Shown here: in pieces, positions 32,601-39,700 of the stretch | How the letters are laid out: the number at the start of each line of letters is the position of its first letter | Numbering within the stretch: position 1 is the first letter of the stretch | NCBI GenBank assembly: GCA_030549495.1 | Contig: JAUIRK010000925.1 | Location: 186,001 to 250,000, forward strand | Origin: Nectonema munidae | Lineage: Eukaryota; Nematomorpha; Nectonematoida; Nectonematidae | DNA: 64,000 nucleotides | Reading direction: 5' to 3' | Translations under genes and position numbers: made by a program | The notes under the pieces: model-generated | What the model saw: the letters and a program-made list of their open reading frames with translations, nothing else | Told to the model about the DNA's origin: nothing | Databases searched by the model: none

Positions 32601-35467
32601 GTCTCTCCTTTGAAATTTTATTTAATTAACCAATCCATTAAAATAATTATACATAAGTGCCGAAATAACGAAATTAAAGGAACAAAAATGCAATAGCCTC
32701 ATTTATATCGAATAATTTATAGTTATTCTGCATTCCCATGAATATTGAGAGTGAAATTAACGCGAGAGAAATTGTTTAGGGGAATATTACTGTGAGACAA
32801 ATGACTACTGATCACAGAAAAGAAAGCATATATATGCTAAAGAAATACGAGTGTGCTGATAGGCTTGAAGTAGGTCTCTCGCCACTTATAAAGGGATAGG
32901 TGGTATATGGTGAGAACATTTGGCAGGCCTTCAGCAAACTTGCGTTTCACCCAATGCCGATTCATATATGAGCAGATGCCGTTAAGAACATCCGCAGAGA
33001 AGAAGTAGCCTTGCCAGTTCTGATGGTAGAAGGAGAGGAACTCGTCACCATGTGAGAAGTTATCGAGCGTTTTCTAAATCCGAAAAGATGAGAGCAGGTG
33101 GTATATGATAGCATAGTTGAAATGCATTCATCTTGCATACTCATTTTAAAGCTAGCATTTTGACGTCTCATCAAACACTACCTTCAATTTTTTAAAAAGG
33201 TTATATCATACTAAAATTATTTTACATATTTTTCACGGTCATTCCCAGAATATGACGACTTAATCAGGGTTGCAGAGTCGAATTCATGATTTGGAATCTC
33301 ATTAATGATAGGATAGTGGAAATAAAAGGCCTGCATTCAACTAGTAAAATGATCAATTATGCTAGATTTCAAAAAAAATTTTCTACTACGTATAGCTACC
33401 GTTTTTCTACTCCATGCAGTTTCTAGCCTACTCGATATAGCTACCGGATTAAGAATAGTACCATTGTGATACTTCTCTATCGAAAGGCGATCGAACACAT
33501 TCCCTCTCTAACTACACTTCTAACACCCATATGCACTAATTAGTGATGGAACGACGCTACCAGAGTTTTGTACGATTTCAATTCTTGAAAAATATACGAT
33601 TCAGATTATGCTTGCTTATTAAAACCAAGGAAACAAAATGAACAAATTAAATGATTAGATTTAAAATTTTAACTCTTAAAAAATAAAAGGAATCGGCAGA
33701 GGTATCATAAGGTACTAATGAAATTTGCGGATATATTGAAAAACACGACTCCCCATGTGGAGCATGCTTTTCTTGTTTTAGTTGAAAAAGGTTCAAGAGA
33801 GCAAAAATATTGATGCGAATATAACTATAGGGAGCTTATACATTGTTAAACTGTGAGTTATATTGAATAAAAATGCAGAAAGAATAGGATAATTAAGCTT
33901 CCAAATATGCAATTCTATTTCCAATATATCCTTTTATCAATATAAATAAGCACCAATATGATAATATTTAATTGGAAAATGAAAATTTTAATAGATCTTT
34001 TTGTATATTCTTTTCAATAATGTTTATAAAAATATAAATAACGTATTTCAAGAGTCAATGATTGAAATAAGTTATGTTAAAAGAATCAAAAATAAAGTTT
34101 AAAAACAAGTTTATAATGAGATAAATATTCCGATTTGAAGAGCCTTTATTAAATCACTTCATCTAATTCTTCACATATAAAGGAATGGCTGGTATCAGAG
34201 AAGTAAAAAAAATTAAAATGACATTGGCATAAGCTTCGGCTTATATCAGCCTATTTTTTCATAATCGTCATTGGTAAATTTTCCGATGATGCCAAACTTT
34301 TGAGCCGAGCCCATAAGCTAATCAGAATTTATATTAGTGGTGTCCACAGTATATACGAGGTTTTGTACTTGATGTAGAGCCTTTTTTGCATAGGATATCA
34401 TGAGAAAGCACTTTTTTTCGCTTGAGTAAGATTGGTTAGAACTGGATTTTGATAACTTAAGGTCTAGAGTTTGATCCCGCATCGAGCCCACTTTCCTCAT
34501 AGTTCGATACAAGCAGCGCATCTTCTCGATGAAAACACCTCACGGTACCCATACCCTAATAACGGAGTTCAGAAGGGGCCATTCCCCTCTCCCAATGTGA
34601 TTTGAAGAGGAGTGAAAACGCCTTTTGCTCCACCAATAATTATTAATTTTTCCAATTTTATATCATTCAAAGAATTGTTTACTCTGTGAGTAGACTTTCC
34701 ATATAATTTTACTTGTTTTACGGTTGAGTTTTAGACAATTATTTTAAAAATATTAAAATTAAAAAAAAGTTTGTCTCTCTCCCTCTTCCAATAATTTTAA
34801 GGATGTGCACTCCTGCTTCTACTGTACATTGTTTTACACTAAATCTTTTTGTTTTATCAAAAATTTGAAAAACATTCTTAATTTAAAAATAAAATTAAAA
34901 AAGTTTAAACCATTGATAAGAAAAATTAAAACTAGAATAGCTGGAATATGAAATACATCAAAGTAAAATATAAAAAATATTGAATACTGTCAACAGATCG
35001 GTTAAATATGACTGAAGATAATCGCTAATTTTTTGATATAATTCCAGGCCAACAATGTGTGCATCTTCCGATAAAATTTGAGAAGAAATGGAATTATCTT
35101 TTGAAGATGGCGAAATTTCGTTTTTAACTGTGGAGGATTTGAAATTTGAAAAAATTGAAGAATGTTTGAAAAGTGGGGTAGATGAAATCGTATTTATATC
35201 CTTGTTTCCTTTGAAATTGCTCAGATTTACATCCTTAGATGATGTTTTCTTTATGGATGTACAGTAATTGTAGACAAAACTAAAGAAAATATATTTAGCA
35301 GTTGGATTACGTTAAAAAAAATGTTACGAATAAAGTTCCATATATCTCTGTCTTGACATGGGTCTTCTCGAAAATATATGATCAAAGCCAATTTTAAGAG
35401 AATCCCAAATTTCTTCGATTTCAACAGACCTTGAAGGAATACTAGAAGTATAAGAAGAGGCTGCCAT
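7503..35467 (-). CDS. CUL1: Cullin-1-like SCF ubiquitin ligase scaffold, 14 exons (3' exon missing)
   Basis: Cullin-1 scaffolds SCF E3 ubiquitin ligases: the N-terminal helical repeats hold Skp1 and F-box proteins, the C-terminal domain holds Rbx1, and Nedd8 is attached near the end. I placed 14 exons by protein similarity and GT/AG signals. All phases match and give 817 residues (human CUL1 is 776). Visible landmarks are RYMELY (aa 41-46), YNYCTS (about 50-55), IVGLELY (about 121-127), [53 protein letters not shown] and VRIMKM, where Lys at about aa 787 matches the neddylation lysine. Two loops are longer than in human: a Ser/Lys/Asn-rich stretch at about aa 56-120 and one at about 256-290. 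The usual last 26 residues (IEKEYLER...YSYLA type) were not found. SASDDAE and the ERNGET block favour CUL1 over CUL2 or CUL3. Divergence is high, so a CUL1 paralogue is possible. Introns range from 48 bases to about 4.6 kb. Confidence 0.93.
8540..8870. mobile_element. Decayed relative of the palindromic element at 16575
   Basis: Shares the pattern AACGTGTTCTTGGCGCAACATGCG / TTTTGTCTATTGA with ACGTGCACCTTGCGCTGGAC / TTTTGCCTATTGA at 16612-16643, in the same order. Ends are unclear. The remaining CUL1 intron, 7723-8540 and 8870-9032, shows nothing else. Confidence 0.4.
9033..9142 (-). CDS. CUL1: CUL1 coding exon 13
   Basis: Encodes aa 708-743 plus two bases: [19 protein letters not shown] then [12 protein letters not shown]. 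It aligns with human LAQVLQILLKSKLLVLED and PDTLIKLYLGYKN. It is poorly conserved but phase-consistent: the AA left at the donor (AA|GTAAAT) joins the C of the next exon to give Asn in DYKNKKLRVN. Confidence 0.82.
9143..9990. other. CUL1 intron, AT-rich
   Basis: No recognised feature apart from a short run of AAT repeats near 9487. Confidence 0.5.
9995..10045 (-). ncRNA. Hammerhead-like core, Penelope-like element trace
   Basis: The minus strand reads CTGAAGA, then a short GGC/GCC stem, then GAAAC, matching the hammerhead ribozyme pattern CUGANGA-stem II-GAAA found in the terminal repeats of Penelope-like retroelements. The third helix and cleavage site were not established, and no reverse transcriptase was recognised nearby. 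Confidence 0.35.
10424..10516 (-). CDS. CUL1: CUL1 coding exon 12
   Basis: Encodes aa 677-707 in 31 whole codons: [20 protein letters not shown] then [11 protein letters not shown]. It aligns with human [20 protein letters not shown] and QQLTDSTQIKMDIL, but conservation is modest. The acceptor reads TTTTGTAG and the donor TTG|GTAAGT. Phase agrees on both sides, which supports the call despite the weak identity. Confidence 0.85.
10517..12004. other. CUL1 intron between exons 12 and 11, left part
   Basis: Mostly featureless AT-rich DNA. An AT microsatellite of about 13 units lies at 11600-11626. Confidence 0.6.
12005..12491 (+). mobile_element. hAT element, internally deleted
   Basis: It begins CATTGGTTCCCAAACGGTGG and ends TTTGGGAACCACTG, as is typical for hAT ends. 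It is flanked by 8-base copies GTTTACAA (11997-12004) and GTTTAGAA (12492-12499). A stub near 12100-12175 reads [20 protein letters not shown], the end of a ZBED5-type hAT transposase. The longer relative is at 56436-57125. It inserted next to the CUL1 exon 11 donor. Confidence 0.88.
12514..12722 (-). CDS. CUL1: CUL1 coding exon 11
   Basis: Encodes aa 607-676: [34 protein letters not shown] and FSNKYTFQ. Human has DFSIQVLSSGSWP, FYASRHSGRKLTWL and FKNRYTLQ. The acceptor reads CTGCCTCTAG and the donor TTTCAA|GTAAAA. A hAT element lies 14 bases beyond this donor, inside the intron. Confidence 0.95.
12723..13480. other. CUL1 intron, AT-rich
   Basis: Contains TTAGTTAGT-like inverted words at 12925-13080 but no clear element ends. 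Confidence 0.5.
13480..13950 (+). repeat. Two copies of a short repeat
   Basis: AGGATTCGTCTTTACTAGTG at 13491 and AGGATTGGCTTTACAAGTG at 13909, each followed by TAA(C/G)CGCAGAG. Family unknown. The stretch to 14430 holds only short frames that look like noise. Confidence 0.5.
14435..14510 (+). repeat. Dispersed repeat, copy 2
   Basis: Matches 3585-3660 (TTGTGATCTAA then GTTGAGCTTGCTGGCGAAA). Confidence 0.6.
14590..14890 (-). repeat. GTTAGG-rich dispersed repeat
   Basis: On the minus strand the order is CCTCAATTCGCAT, a TTTGTAAATG segment, a degenerate (GTTAGG/GTTAGT)n run, TACATACAT, then TTTTTTGACATTGTTGACAC and TATTTGTATTAATACACG. Relatives lie at 15200-15400, 59400-59660 and 62935-63560. 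Confidence 0.75.
15200..15400 (+). repeat. GTTAGG-rich dispersed repeat, shorter copy
   Basis: Contains CCTCAATTTGCAT, GGTTTAGTGGTAGCGCAA and TTTTTTGACATTCTTGACAG in the same order. It is oriented opposite to the copy at 14590-14890, forming a loose inverted pair. Confidence 0.65.
15508..15812 (-). CDS. CUL1: CUL1 coding exon 10
   Basis: Encodes aa 505-606 and one base of 607. It contains [20 protein letters not shown], then [20 protein letters not shown] and [10 protein letters not shown], the core of the cullin homology domain that starts the Rbx1-binding half. The acceptor reads AATTTTCAG and the donor AATA|GTGAGT. It is the most CUL1-diagnostic exon. Confidence 0.97.
16060..16188 (+). 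mobile_element. TTAA-target miniature element, family A (intact)
   Basis: 129 bases flanked by TTAA at 16056-16059 and 16189-16192. The ends are CCCATTTACGGCCAA and, reverse-complemented, CCCATTTAAGGCCAA (14 of 15 identical). TTAA targets and CCC-starting ends are typical of piggyBac-type elements. It has no coding capacity. Confidence 0.85.
16380..16567 (+). mobile_element. Family A right end, interrupted by element B
   Basis: The family A right part (TATCGTCTGCTTTGCTTGGCC) stops at TTAA 16425-16428 and resumes after 16554 as TTAA-ATGGG-TTAA, exactly the split expected from an insertion into the TTAA inside the A terminus. The left end of this A copy is lost or eroded. Confidence 0.75.
16429..16554 (+). 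mobile_element. TTAA-target miniature element, family B, nested in A
   Basis: 126 bases between TTAA copies at 16425-16428 and 16555-16558. It starts CCCGTTAACGCCC and ends GTCGTTCGGG. It holds the same CGTCTG words as family A, so the two may be related. Confidence 0.75.
16575..16799. mobile_element. Palindromic miniature element with ~55-bp inverted ends
   Basis: The left arm (16575-16629) and right arm (16745-16799) are near-perfect reverse complements, sharing ATATAGAGAGTGACAAAAAC (left) and ACTCTCTATATATTACATAT (right). No coding capacity. TA-rich ends fit a Tc1/mariner-type derivative, but the target duplication is ambiguous. Confidence 0.7.
16817..17603. mobile_element. Non-autonomous DNA transposon with long inverted ends
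   Basis: Both ends start CGGACATTAGGGGC. About 50 further bases match inversely (GCTCATCATAACGCTTTGC, then GCAAAATAAACACATC). The right end has an extra tandem GACATTAGGGGCA. An internal 64-codon frame at 17294-17488 has no recognised similarity. Superfamily not assigned. Confidence 0.75.
17604..18462. other. CUL1 intron 9, AT-rich
   Basis: No recognised feature. A 75-codon frame at 17913-18140 is Lys/Ile-rich and looks like chance. Confidence 0.5.
18465..19826 (-). mobile_element. Tc1/mariner-superfamily transposon, broken
   Basis: Inverted ends start TATAC(A/C)TTTTCAT and share AAATAGCAAATTCAAA and AAAATGGGACTTTTTTTT. TA flanks at 18463-18464 and 19827-19828 fit the TA target. The minus-strand transposase reads [20 protein letters not shown], then [11 protein letters not shown] and [16 protein letters not shown], the DDE/D catalytic blocks of the DDE_3 type. 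Frameshifts and stops separate the blocks. The right end carries about three tandem copies of the AAATAGCAAATTCAAAATGGG-like word. Confidence 0.88.
19990..20290 (+). pseudogene. Short coding fragment, possible transposase N-terminus
   Basis: The plus strand reads [20 protein letters not shown] then [20 protein letters not shown], protein-like and GC-richer than the flanks. Family not recognised; low-confidence element remnant. Confidence 0.3.
20388..20494 (-). CDS. CUL1: CUL1 coding exon 9
   Basis: Encodes aa 470-504 plus two bases: [14 protein letters not shown], then [15 protein letters not shown] (human [15 protein letters not shown]). The upstream intron is only 53 bases (20495-20547), with a TTTCCTTTCAG acceptor. 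The donor reads AAAAG|GTGCTC. Confidence 0.95.
20548..20655 (-). CDS. CUL1: CUL1 coding exon 8
   Basis: Encodes aa 434-469 in 36 whole codons: [20 protein letters not shown] then FVTSLDK. Human has [20 protein letters not shown] and FVAALDK. The acceptor CTCCTCTCTAG is strong and the donor reads AAG|GTATCC. Confidence 0.95.
20724..20797. repeat. Perfect 27-bp hairpin with 20-bp loop
   Basis: Arms 20724-20750 and 20771-20797 are exact reverse complements (GAAATATTCCGTGACGTAGT and onward). It lies 68 bases upstream of CUL1 exon 8 in the transcript sense. It could be a fold-back miniature element or a transcribed hairpin. Confidence 0.75.
20798..22290. other. CUL1 intron 7, AT-rich
   Basis: No recognised gene or element. 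Confidence 0.5.
22300..23090 (-). mobile_element. RTE/CR1-like LINE, C-terminal reverse transcriptase remnant
   Basis: The minus strand reads [20 protein letters not shown] then GIRSAWKRL, and further on, in another frame, [20 protein letters not shown]. These match the YLG...D.....IR.GW and R.LRWFGH..R blocks downstream of the catalytic YADD in such LINEs. It is frame-broken. GC-richer tail sequence at 22340-22400 is probably its 3' untranslated end. Confidence 0.75.
23197..23336 (-). CDS. CUL1: CUL1 coding exon 7
   Basis: Encodes aa 387-433: [16 protein letters not shown] then [14 protein letters not shown], matching human LGRMYNLVSRI and LLETHIHNQGLAAI. The acceptor reads TTTTACTCTAG. The donor was taken as AATT|GTTAGT, which leaves about six more residues before DPK than in human, so the 3' boundary is the least certain of the set. 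Confidence 0.85.
23337..24394. other. CUL1 intron 6, AT-rich
   Basis: No recognised feature. Confidence 0.5.
24395..24480 (-). repeat. tRNA-like SINE fragment
   Basis: The minus strand has an A-box-like TAGTGGTGGGAGAG and, about 30 bases on, a B-box-like GTGTTCGATCTCC. It is followed by AT-rich sequence without a recognisable tail. Confidence 0.4.
24481..27033. other. CUL1 intron 6, AT-rich with one GC-richer spot
   Basis: Only 25430-25530 stands out, with higher GC and a small stem (GTCCAAG...CTGGAC). It may be the 3' tail of a lost retroelement. Otherwise nothing recognised. Confidence 0.4.
27034..27196 (-). CDS. CUL1: CUL1 coding exon 6
   Basis: Encodes aa 333-386 plus one base. It contains [17 protein letters not shown] and [18 protein letters not shown], matching human EQVLIEKHLEIFHTEF. 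The acceptor reads TTCTGTGCAG and the donor CCAAG|GTATGC. Confidence 0.94.
27197..28170. other. CUL1 intron 5, right-hand end without features
   Basis: AT-rich, no recognised feature. Confidence 0.5.
28180..29780 (+). mobile_element. Unclassified arthropod element protein, broken copy
   Basis: The plus strand reads [106 protein letters not shown] and [20 protein letters not shown] in order. I recall a widespread uncharacterised family in arthropods and cnidarians with a DLFDIAHA...CFDTTASNTG...KRF..W...RW.AK.IY.LKIW layout. Enzyme class is not known to me. The copy has several frame breaks and lies antisense inside CUL1 intron 5. Confidence 0.6.
29884..30131 (-). CDS. CUL1: CUL1 coding exon 5
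   Basis: Encodes aa 250-332. It starts EIGIDTV (human ELGLNED) and ends [14 protein letters not shown] (human EFLQQNPVTEYMKK). A stretch of about 30 extra residues (Ser/Thr/Glu-rich) lies before LAVYTEFF. The acceptor reads TTTCTGTTTCAG and the donor AAAAAG|GTTATT. The exon is richer in GC than the flanking intron. Confidence 0.93.
30132..31933. other. CUL1 intron 4, AT-rich
   Basis: Only a CACGCA/CACAGA microsatellite-like run at 31730-31775. No gene seen. Confidence 0.55.
31934..32024 (-). CDS. CUL1: CUL1 coding exon 4
   Basis: Encodes aa 220-249 plus one base. It contains [20 protein letters not shown], matching human [20 protein letters not shown]. The acceptor TTTTTTCACAG and the donor ATA|GTAAGTT are both strong. 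Confidence 0.95.
32025..32848. other. CUL1 intron 3
   Basis: 32210-32420 has GGGAGG/CCTCCC words and GGATGTGCGCCCCTGTCTAG, resembling 34745-34820, possibly eroded ends of one element family. Otherwise AT-rich. Confidence 0.4.
32849..33073 (-). CDS. CUL1: CUL1 coding exon 3
   Basis: Encodes aa 145-219 in 75 whole codons. It contains [20 protein letters not shown], matching human [20 protein letters not shown], then [17 protein letters not shown]. The acceptor reads GGATTTAG and the donor CTC|GTATTT. This is one of the best conserved N-terminal repeat blocks. Confidence 0.93.
33478..33540 (-). repeat. tRNA-like SINE fragment
   Basis: The minus strand carries GTGTTCGATCGCC preceded by GTGTAGTTAGAGAG, similar in layout to 24395-24480. 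Remaining intron 33074-34160 is AT-rich. Confidence 0.35.
34164..34400 (+). repeat. Direct repeat, copy 1 (pairs with 36008-36210)
   Basis: Both share AATTCTTCACATATAAAGGA, ATCAGCCTATTTTTTCATAA, CTTTTGAGCCGAGCCCATAA and TTTATATTAGTGGTGTC. This copy has about 30 more bases. The pair brackets CUL1 exons 1 and 2. Confidence 0.85.
34420..34560 (+). repeat. tRNA-derived SINE, copy 1
   Basis: GATTGGTTAGAAC, then AGAGTTTGATCCCGCATCGA (B-box-like), TTTCCTCATAGTTCGATACA and TTCTCGATGAAAACACC. The same order occurs at 45944-46090, where the B box is a perfect GGTTCGATTCC. Confidence 0.7.
34988..35279 (-). CDS. CUL1: CUL1 coding exon 2
   Basis: Encodes aa 47-144. It begins FVYNYCTS (human VYNYCTSV) and ends [18 protein letters not shown]. 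In between is a Ser/Lys/Asn-rich linker about twice as long as in human CUL1. The upstream intron is only 48 bases (35280-35327), with acceptor TTCTTTAG. The donor reads GACA|GTATTC. The 292 bases join exon 1 in frame (TC|T). Confidence 0.9.
35328..35467 (-). CDS. CUL1: CUL1 coding exon 1 (start)
   Basis: Encodes aa 1-46 plus two bases of aa 47. The sequence [18 protein letters not shown] followed by SRQRYMELY matches the first helices of CUL1, which contact Skp1. The chosen ATG at 35467 has A at -3 and G at +4. A weaker in-frame ATG lies at 35488, and an in-frame stop at 35507-35509 limits any longer form. The donor reads TTC|GTAACA. Any 5' untranslated exon was not seen. Confidence 0.9.
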
Positions 35468-36007
35468 GCTGTACTGTGACACGATCATTGATATAATGAA
35501 AATATTTTATCTAAATAAATAAAAAGTAAATGACATAGATTAATACAAAAAAAAGCCAAAAAAAATTATAATATAAAATAAAATTGATATATTTAGCCAC
35601 CAAATAAATTTAAAATAATAAAAATTAACAACAACGAAATAAATAAAATCAAAATGATACAAATTCTAGTTATATTTGGATTTGTCCAAAAAAGATTATG
35701 AAACAAGCTATTATTAAATTTATCTTGAGAATCTTTTAAATAACTTAAAAATTTTACATTTGATATCAAATATCATTATTATTTTATGTTAATTTATCCA
35801 TTTAACAACTTAACCCTAAAAAATTAAATTAGAACAAAAAAGGGTTTTCATAAAAAAAAATATTGAAAAATAAATTTTATATTTTTGAAAAAGTTTTAGA
35901 ATAATATTTATAGATATTGACCAGTTAGGTGTATTACTCATTTATTCTTTTTCTTTATTTTAATATTGAAAATAAATGCGGGTTTAAGTCGTCTTTTTCA
36001 CTTAATG

Positions 36008-36210
36008 TAATTCTTCACATATAAAGGAATGGCTGGTAAAATGACATTGACATATCAGCCTATTTTTTCATAATCGTCATCGGTACTGATGATGCTGATC
36101 TTTTGAGCCGAGCCCATAAACTAATCAGTATTTATATTAGTGGTGTCGAGAGCGTATTAGAGGATTTGTACTTGATGTATAGACTTTTCTACAGGGATGT
36201 CATGACAAAA
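36008..36210 (+). repeat. Direct repeat, copy 2
   Basis: Same segment as 34164-34400, shorter by an internal deletion. The 35510-36007 stretch is AT-rich with nothing recognised and should include the CUL1 promoter. Confidence 0.85.
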
Positions 36211-36488
36211 GTGAAAGAAGAAAAAGTCTTTTTAAGTCATCTTATACATTCTTACAAATCTCACAAATTATGTTTCATAATTTCATTTCCTTTTTAATTC
36301 ATTTTGACTGTGTTATATCTCTGTGGTGTATGTATGAAATAAATTCTTCTTCTTCTAATTGTATATCCATTCAAATCAAATGTAAATATATTATATATAT
36401 ATATTTCACATTTCAATATGATTATAATAGTGATGTGTTTCTTGATTTGATAAATAAATCCTTGTTCTTCTTCTTCTAAATTCTAAAT

Positions 36489-36530
36489 TTAAATGGTTGA
36501 CAGATTTAGGTCAAGGGTTCGATCCCAATA
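36489..36530 (+). repeat. tRNA-like internal promoter pair
   Basis: TAAATGGTTGACAG followed at about 23 bases by GGGTTCGATCCC, a perfect pol III B-box core. Probably a SINE head. Confidence 0.35.
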
Positions 36531-36940
36531 GATCTCAACTCTTATAATTAAATTCACAAATATTTATAATTAAACATTATTAAGCTTGACCAGAGCAACC
36601 CTTCACCCTGACCCTCCGCCAGAAATATTTAAATATCATTTATAACTAGTACGTGTAATATTTTCTTCCATTGTACATACATAAATTGTATGTTAAAAAA
36701 ATACAGATTTTTGAGATAAAATCAGTTTTTATTTCTAAATTTAACTCATTCGGTTTCGTATTTAAATTATTTTGGAATGATTTTTCTATATATGAACGAA
36801 ATTACTTTGCACTCAGCTTTAAGGCGGCCTAAAGTTAAGCAGTTTTTGACCTTTTTATACGCAAGGCTATCGTTTTATGAAGCATGGTTGAGGTTAAAGT
36901 TTTTCAGGATTAAGAAAGTCGGTATTACTATGGCTTAGAG

Positions 36941-37259
36941 CATGGGTTACCAAACTGGGGTTCGCGAACCCTTGGGGGTTCGTTTCACTTTTTTCAAGGG
37001 GTACTTTATAAAGGTATCTGAAAAGTTTTTTTAATTTTTAACTAATATATACCACCTACATACATAAAATGGGTTGAAAATTTCCCCCAAAACCATAATA
37101 AAAAATAATTGAAAGTTGTTTTGTATATATTGAAATAAATCTTTGACTGATGATTAGCGAGGTTTAAAATCAATTAGTGTGAAAAGAAATAATTAGGGGT
37201 TCGCCTAAGGCTGAAAATTTTCAAGGGGTACTTTGTGAAAAAAAGGTTAGGAACCTTTG
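36941..37259. mobile_element. Non-autonomous hAT element
   Basis: 319 bases flanked by exact 8-base duplications GCTTAGAG (36933-36940 and 37260-37267). It starts CATGGGTTACCAAACTGGGG and ends GGTTAGGAACCTTTG, and both ends carry CAAGGGGTACTTT words. Non-coding. Confidence 0.9.
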
Positions 37260-37434
37260 GCTTAGAGTGTCAAAAGATTTCCAAATTTTTATATTATAGT
37301 CAATAAACCTGTTTATCAACTTGGAATCTAGCCTATCTAGTATTTCATATCCAAGTTTACGTAGAGCAATATATCATATATGTAACATAAGCAATATACA
37401 TTTTTACATAAACAATATATCATATATGTAAAAG

Positions 37435-37525
37435 CTTCTTTTTTGGGGAGGGAGGGGGAGGAGGAGGGAGGCACTAAAGGAAGTTAGTGTGAATGCTCCT
37501 TTACCCGACTGGCTACGTCCCTGTA
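37435..37525. mobile_element. GC-rich element end, hAT-like
   Basis: A G-rich block then GGCTACGTCCCTG, resembling the ends of the intact hAT element at 63053-63374 (GGCTACGGACCTG). The other end was not located. Confidence 0.4.
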
Positions 37526-37689
37526 TTAAATTATAAGTTAAGTTGAGGATTAAATGGAAAACAATGAAATTAAAATTTTAATATTTTATTTTTAATAAAT
37601 GAAATGGATGTTACTTAATAATGAATTATAATAATTACAGTAGATAAAATAGAAATCTATCTACCGATAGTTTAAGCATCTTAATGAGA

Positions 37690-38790
37690 TGGATAATGAA
37701 TGGTCTTTTTGGCAAGCTCATTTATTCCTGGGGAAACTTTATCAGTTGCACAACGAAGGTCATGCTCAAGGGTTTTGATCCATATTTATATTTGATATCT
37801 AACAACAATGAAAATTCTGATTCACAAAGTCATATTGATGGAAATAATATGAATGCTAGAATAGGAGTTTCTGGAATCTCTTTGTACGAATATCTAATTG
37901 AAAATGAAAAATCACATAAATTTTCCTCAAAGTAAACATCACGTGCAAATTCATTTGGTGCTCTACCAGCTTCTCTTGTACACCCGTCGCAACCTGTAAC
38001 ACCTGAGCATTTTCGGTAAAAGATTTCAGAAATATACAACTTCATGTTAACCAAGGTTTGTGAAATAGCCATCAGTCAATTCTTCAAGATTCATCAGAGG
38101 TTTCTAGCTATGAACTCACAAATCTGTTTCTTTGAGACTCTGGTTTAGCATCAAGAAATATATCAACAAGCTATGCAAATTTAAGATTAAAGTAATTCTC
38201 TTATTAAGAAGTGACAAAACTTTGGCAGTATTGGGAATGTTGAAAAAACTCTAGCAGTTTTCTATGAAGCTCAAGGACGCGTTCTTGAGAAAGCCAGCGT
38301 ATATTAGAATAGAATAAAAGTGCATTGTGATCAGAACAAAAGCGTCACACATAGGTCTGAATAACCTTATGTTAAGAGCACTCCCTTTAATATTGTCAAC
38401 CATCTTGACGACTACTGATAACTCACAGGCTAGATCAACACCAAAGACTTTACTATATCAAGCAAATCGATGAATTATGCATTGAATAGTTCTCCCACTA
38501 AGAGCCGCTTTCATGGCACGAGTTCTAAAACTAGACTTTAGTTTTGAATTCATTTGGATCCTCTGAAGTCCTAACATAGCTGGTCCATCATCACTTTTGA
38601 ATTCTTTTAGAATTTTTGTGTCAAACCATGCTGCTATCTCTTTCAGATATGAAACAAGCATACGTTTTATAAGATTCTTTCATGCAGCATTGAGGATCGT
38701 TGACTTCTTAAAACTCTTTGTTTTAGAATGGTATTGGCATAATATCAATTGTTAGAGAGTCGTCAATTGAGAAAAATGTTAGTTAGAGGA
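37690..38790 (-). mobile_element. hAT transposase fossil (ZBED5-like)
   Basis: The minus strand reads SDDGPAMLGL, CIIHRFA, VVKMVDNIKGSALNIRLFRP and MKLYISEIFYRKC. These match the DGA.AM.G, CIIHREAL and VNFI...LN.RLF..LC blocks of ZBED5/GTF2IRD2-type hAT proteins. Broken by several stops. Confidence 0.65.
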
Positions 38791-39700
38791 AAGAATCTTC
38801 GATACATTTGTTTTTGTTAGCAAAATATATTAACAGAGATACAGAAATTAGATTCAATGTTTATTATGCTATTCAGCCCAAATTAACATATGGTAAGATA
38901 ATTTGGGTTGACTATAGTACCACATACGAAAACAAACAGCTATAAAATTTATTGAAATTTCTCCATATCAACAATATGCACAAAATCTCGTATACCATAT
39001 TTGAATAAGCTGTATTTTGTCTCTCTTTGCTCCTGCATGAATAATAATCCACTCCTTGATCACTTTGACAACATATTGATTGATTCTACTATACTATTCA
39101 TAATCATAGCCTTAGAATAAAGTACATTAGGCATTTATGTTCTGATAAAAAATTATTCGGAACTTATTTCATTCCCAGCTCTAATTTGGGCCTAGAATAT
39201 TTTACGGTTGAAAATAAAATATCTCTGCAACCTTAAATATCCATTAAAAAGAAATTGAATGTTTGACTCTTCAAACTTAATTTTTTCAAATTAAAAATCC
39301 AAATTCTTTATAGCTTTCATGTTCTTTCTTCTTTTTTCATGAGTTTAGTCTTTCTCATTTTTATTCGGTAAAGATTTGACAAATATGCTCATTATGAAGA
39401 ATGATTTTTATAAAAGCTGCAACAAAGCGATGTTCACAGATGTAAAAGATAAAACGATAAAAACAATAATATAATAGGACAATTTATTATATGCATAGAA
39501 TACATCACATGTATTTAAGTTATATGGGTCTAAAATGAGTGTATATGAAGGTTCAGTCGCCGTCCACGACATCAGCCAGTAGTTATACTGCATATTTTTT
39601 GAGCAAATATATGATTGAAGTTAAGTGTCGATCTCATTCAACCATTATATTGATAGGTGGTTTTCAATGTCAAATATAGAACTTTTTTTACTTATTCTTT
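38791..39700. other. AT-rich stretch
   Basis: No recognised feature. Confidence 0.5.

Noticed and set aside
32962-33174. Minus-strand frame of 70 codons
   Set aside because: Wrong frame over CUL1 exon 3; the correct frame gives [12 protein letters not shown].
34164-36210. LTR pair of a retroelement
   Set aside because: The direct repeats enclose host CUL1 exons, lack TG...CA ends and show no retroelement coding sequence between them.
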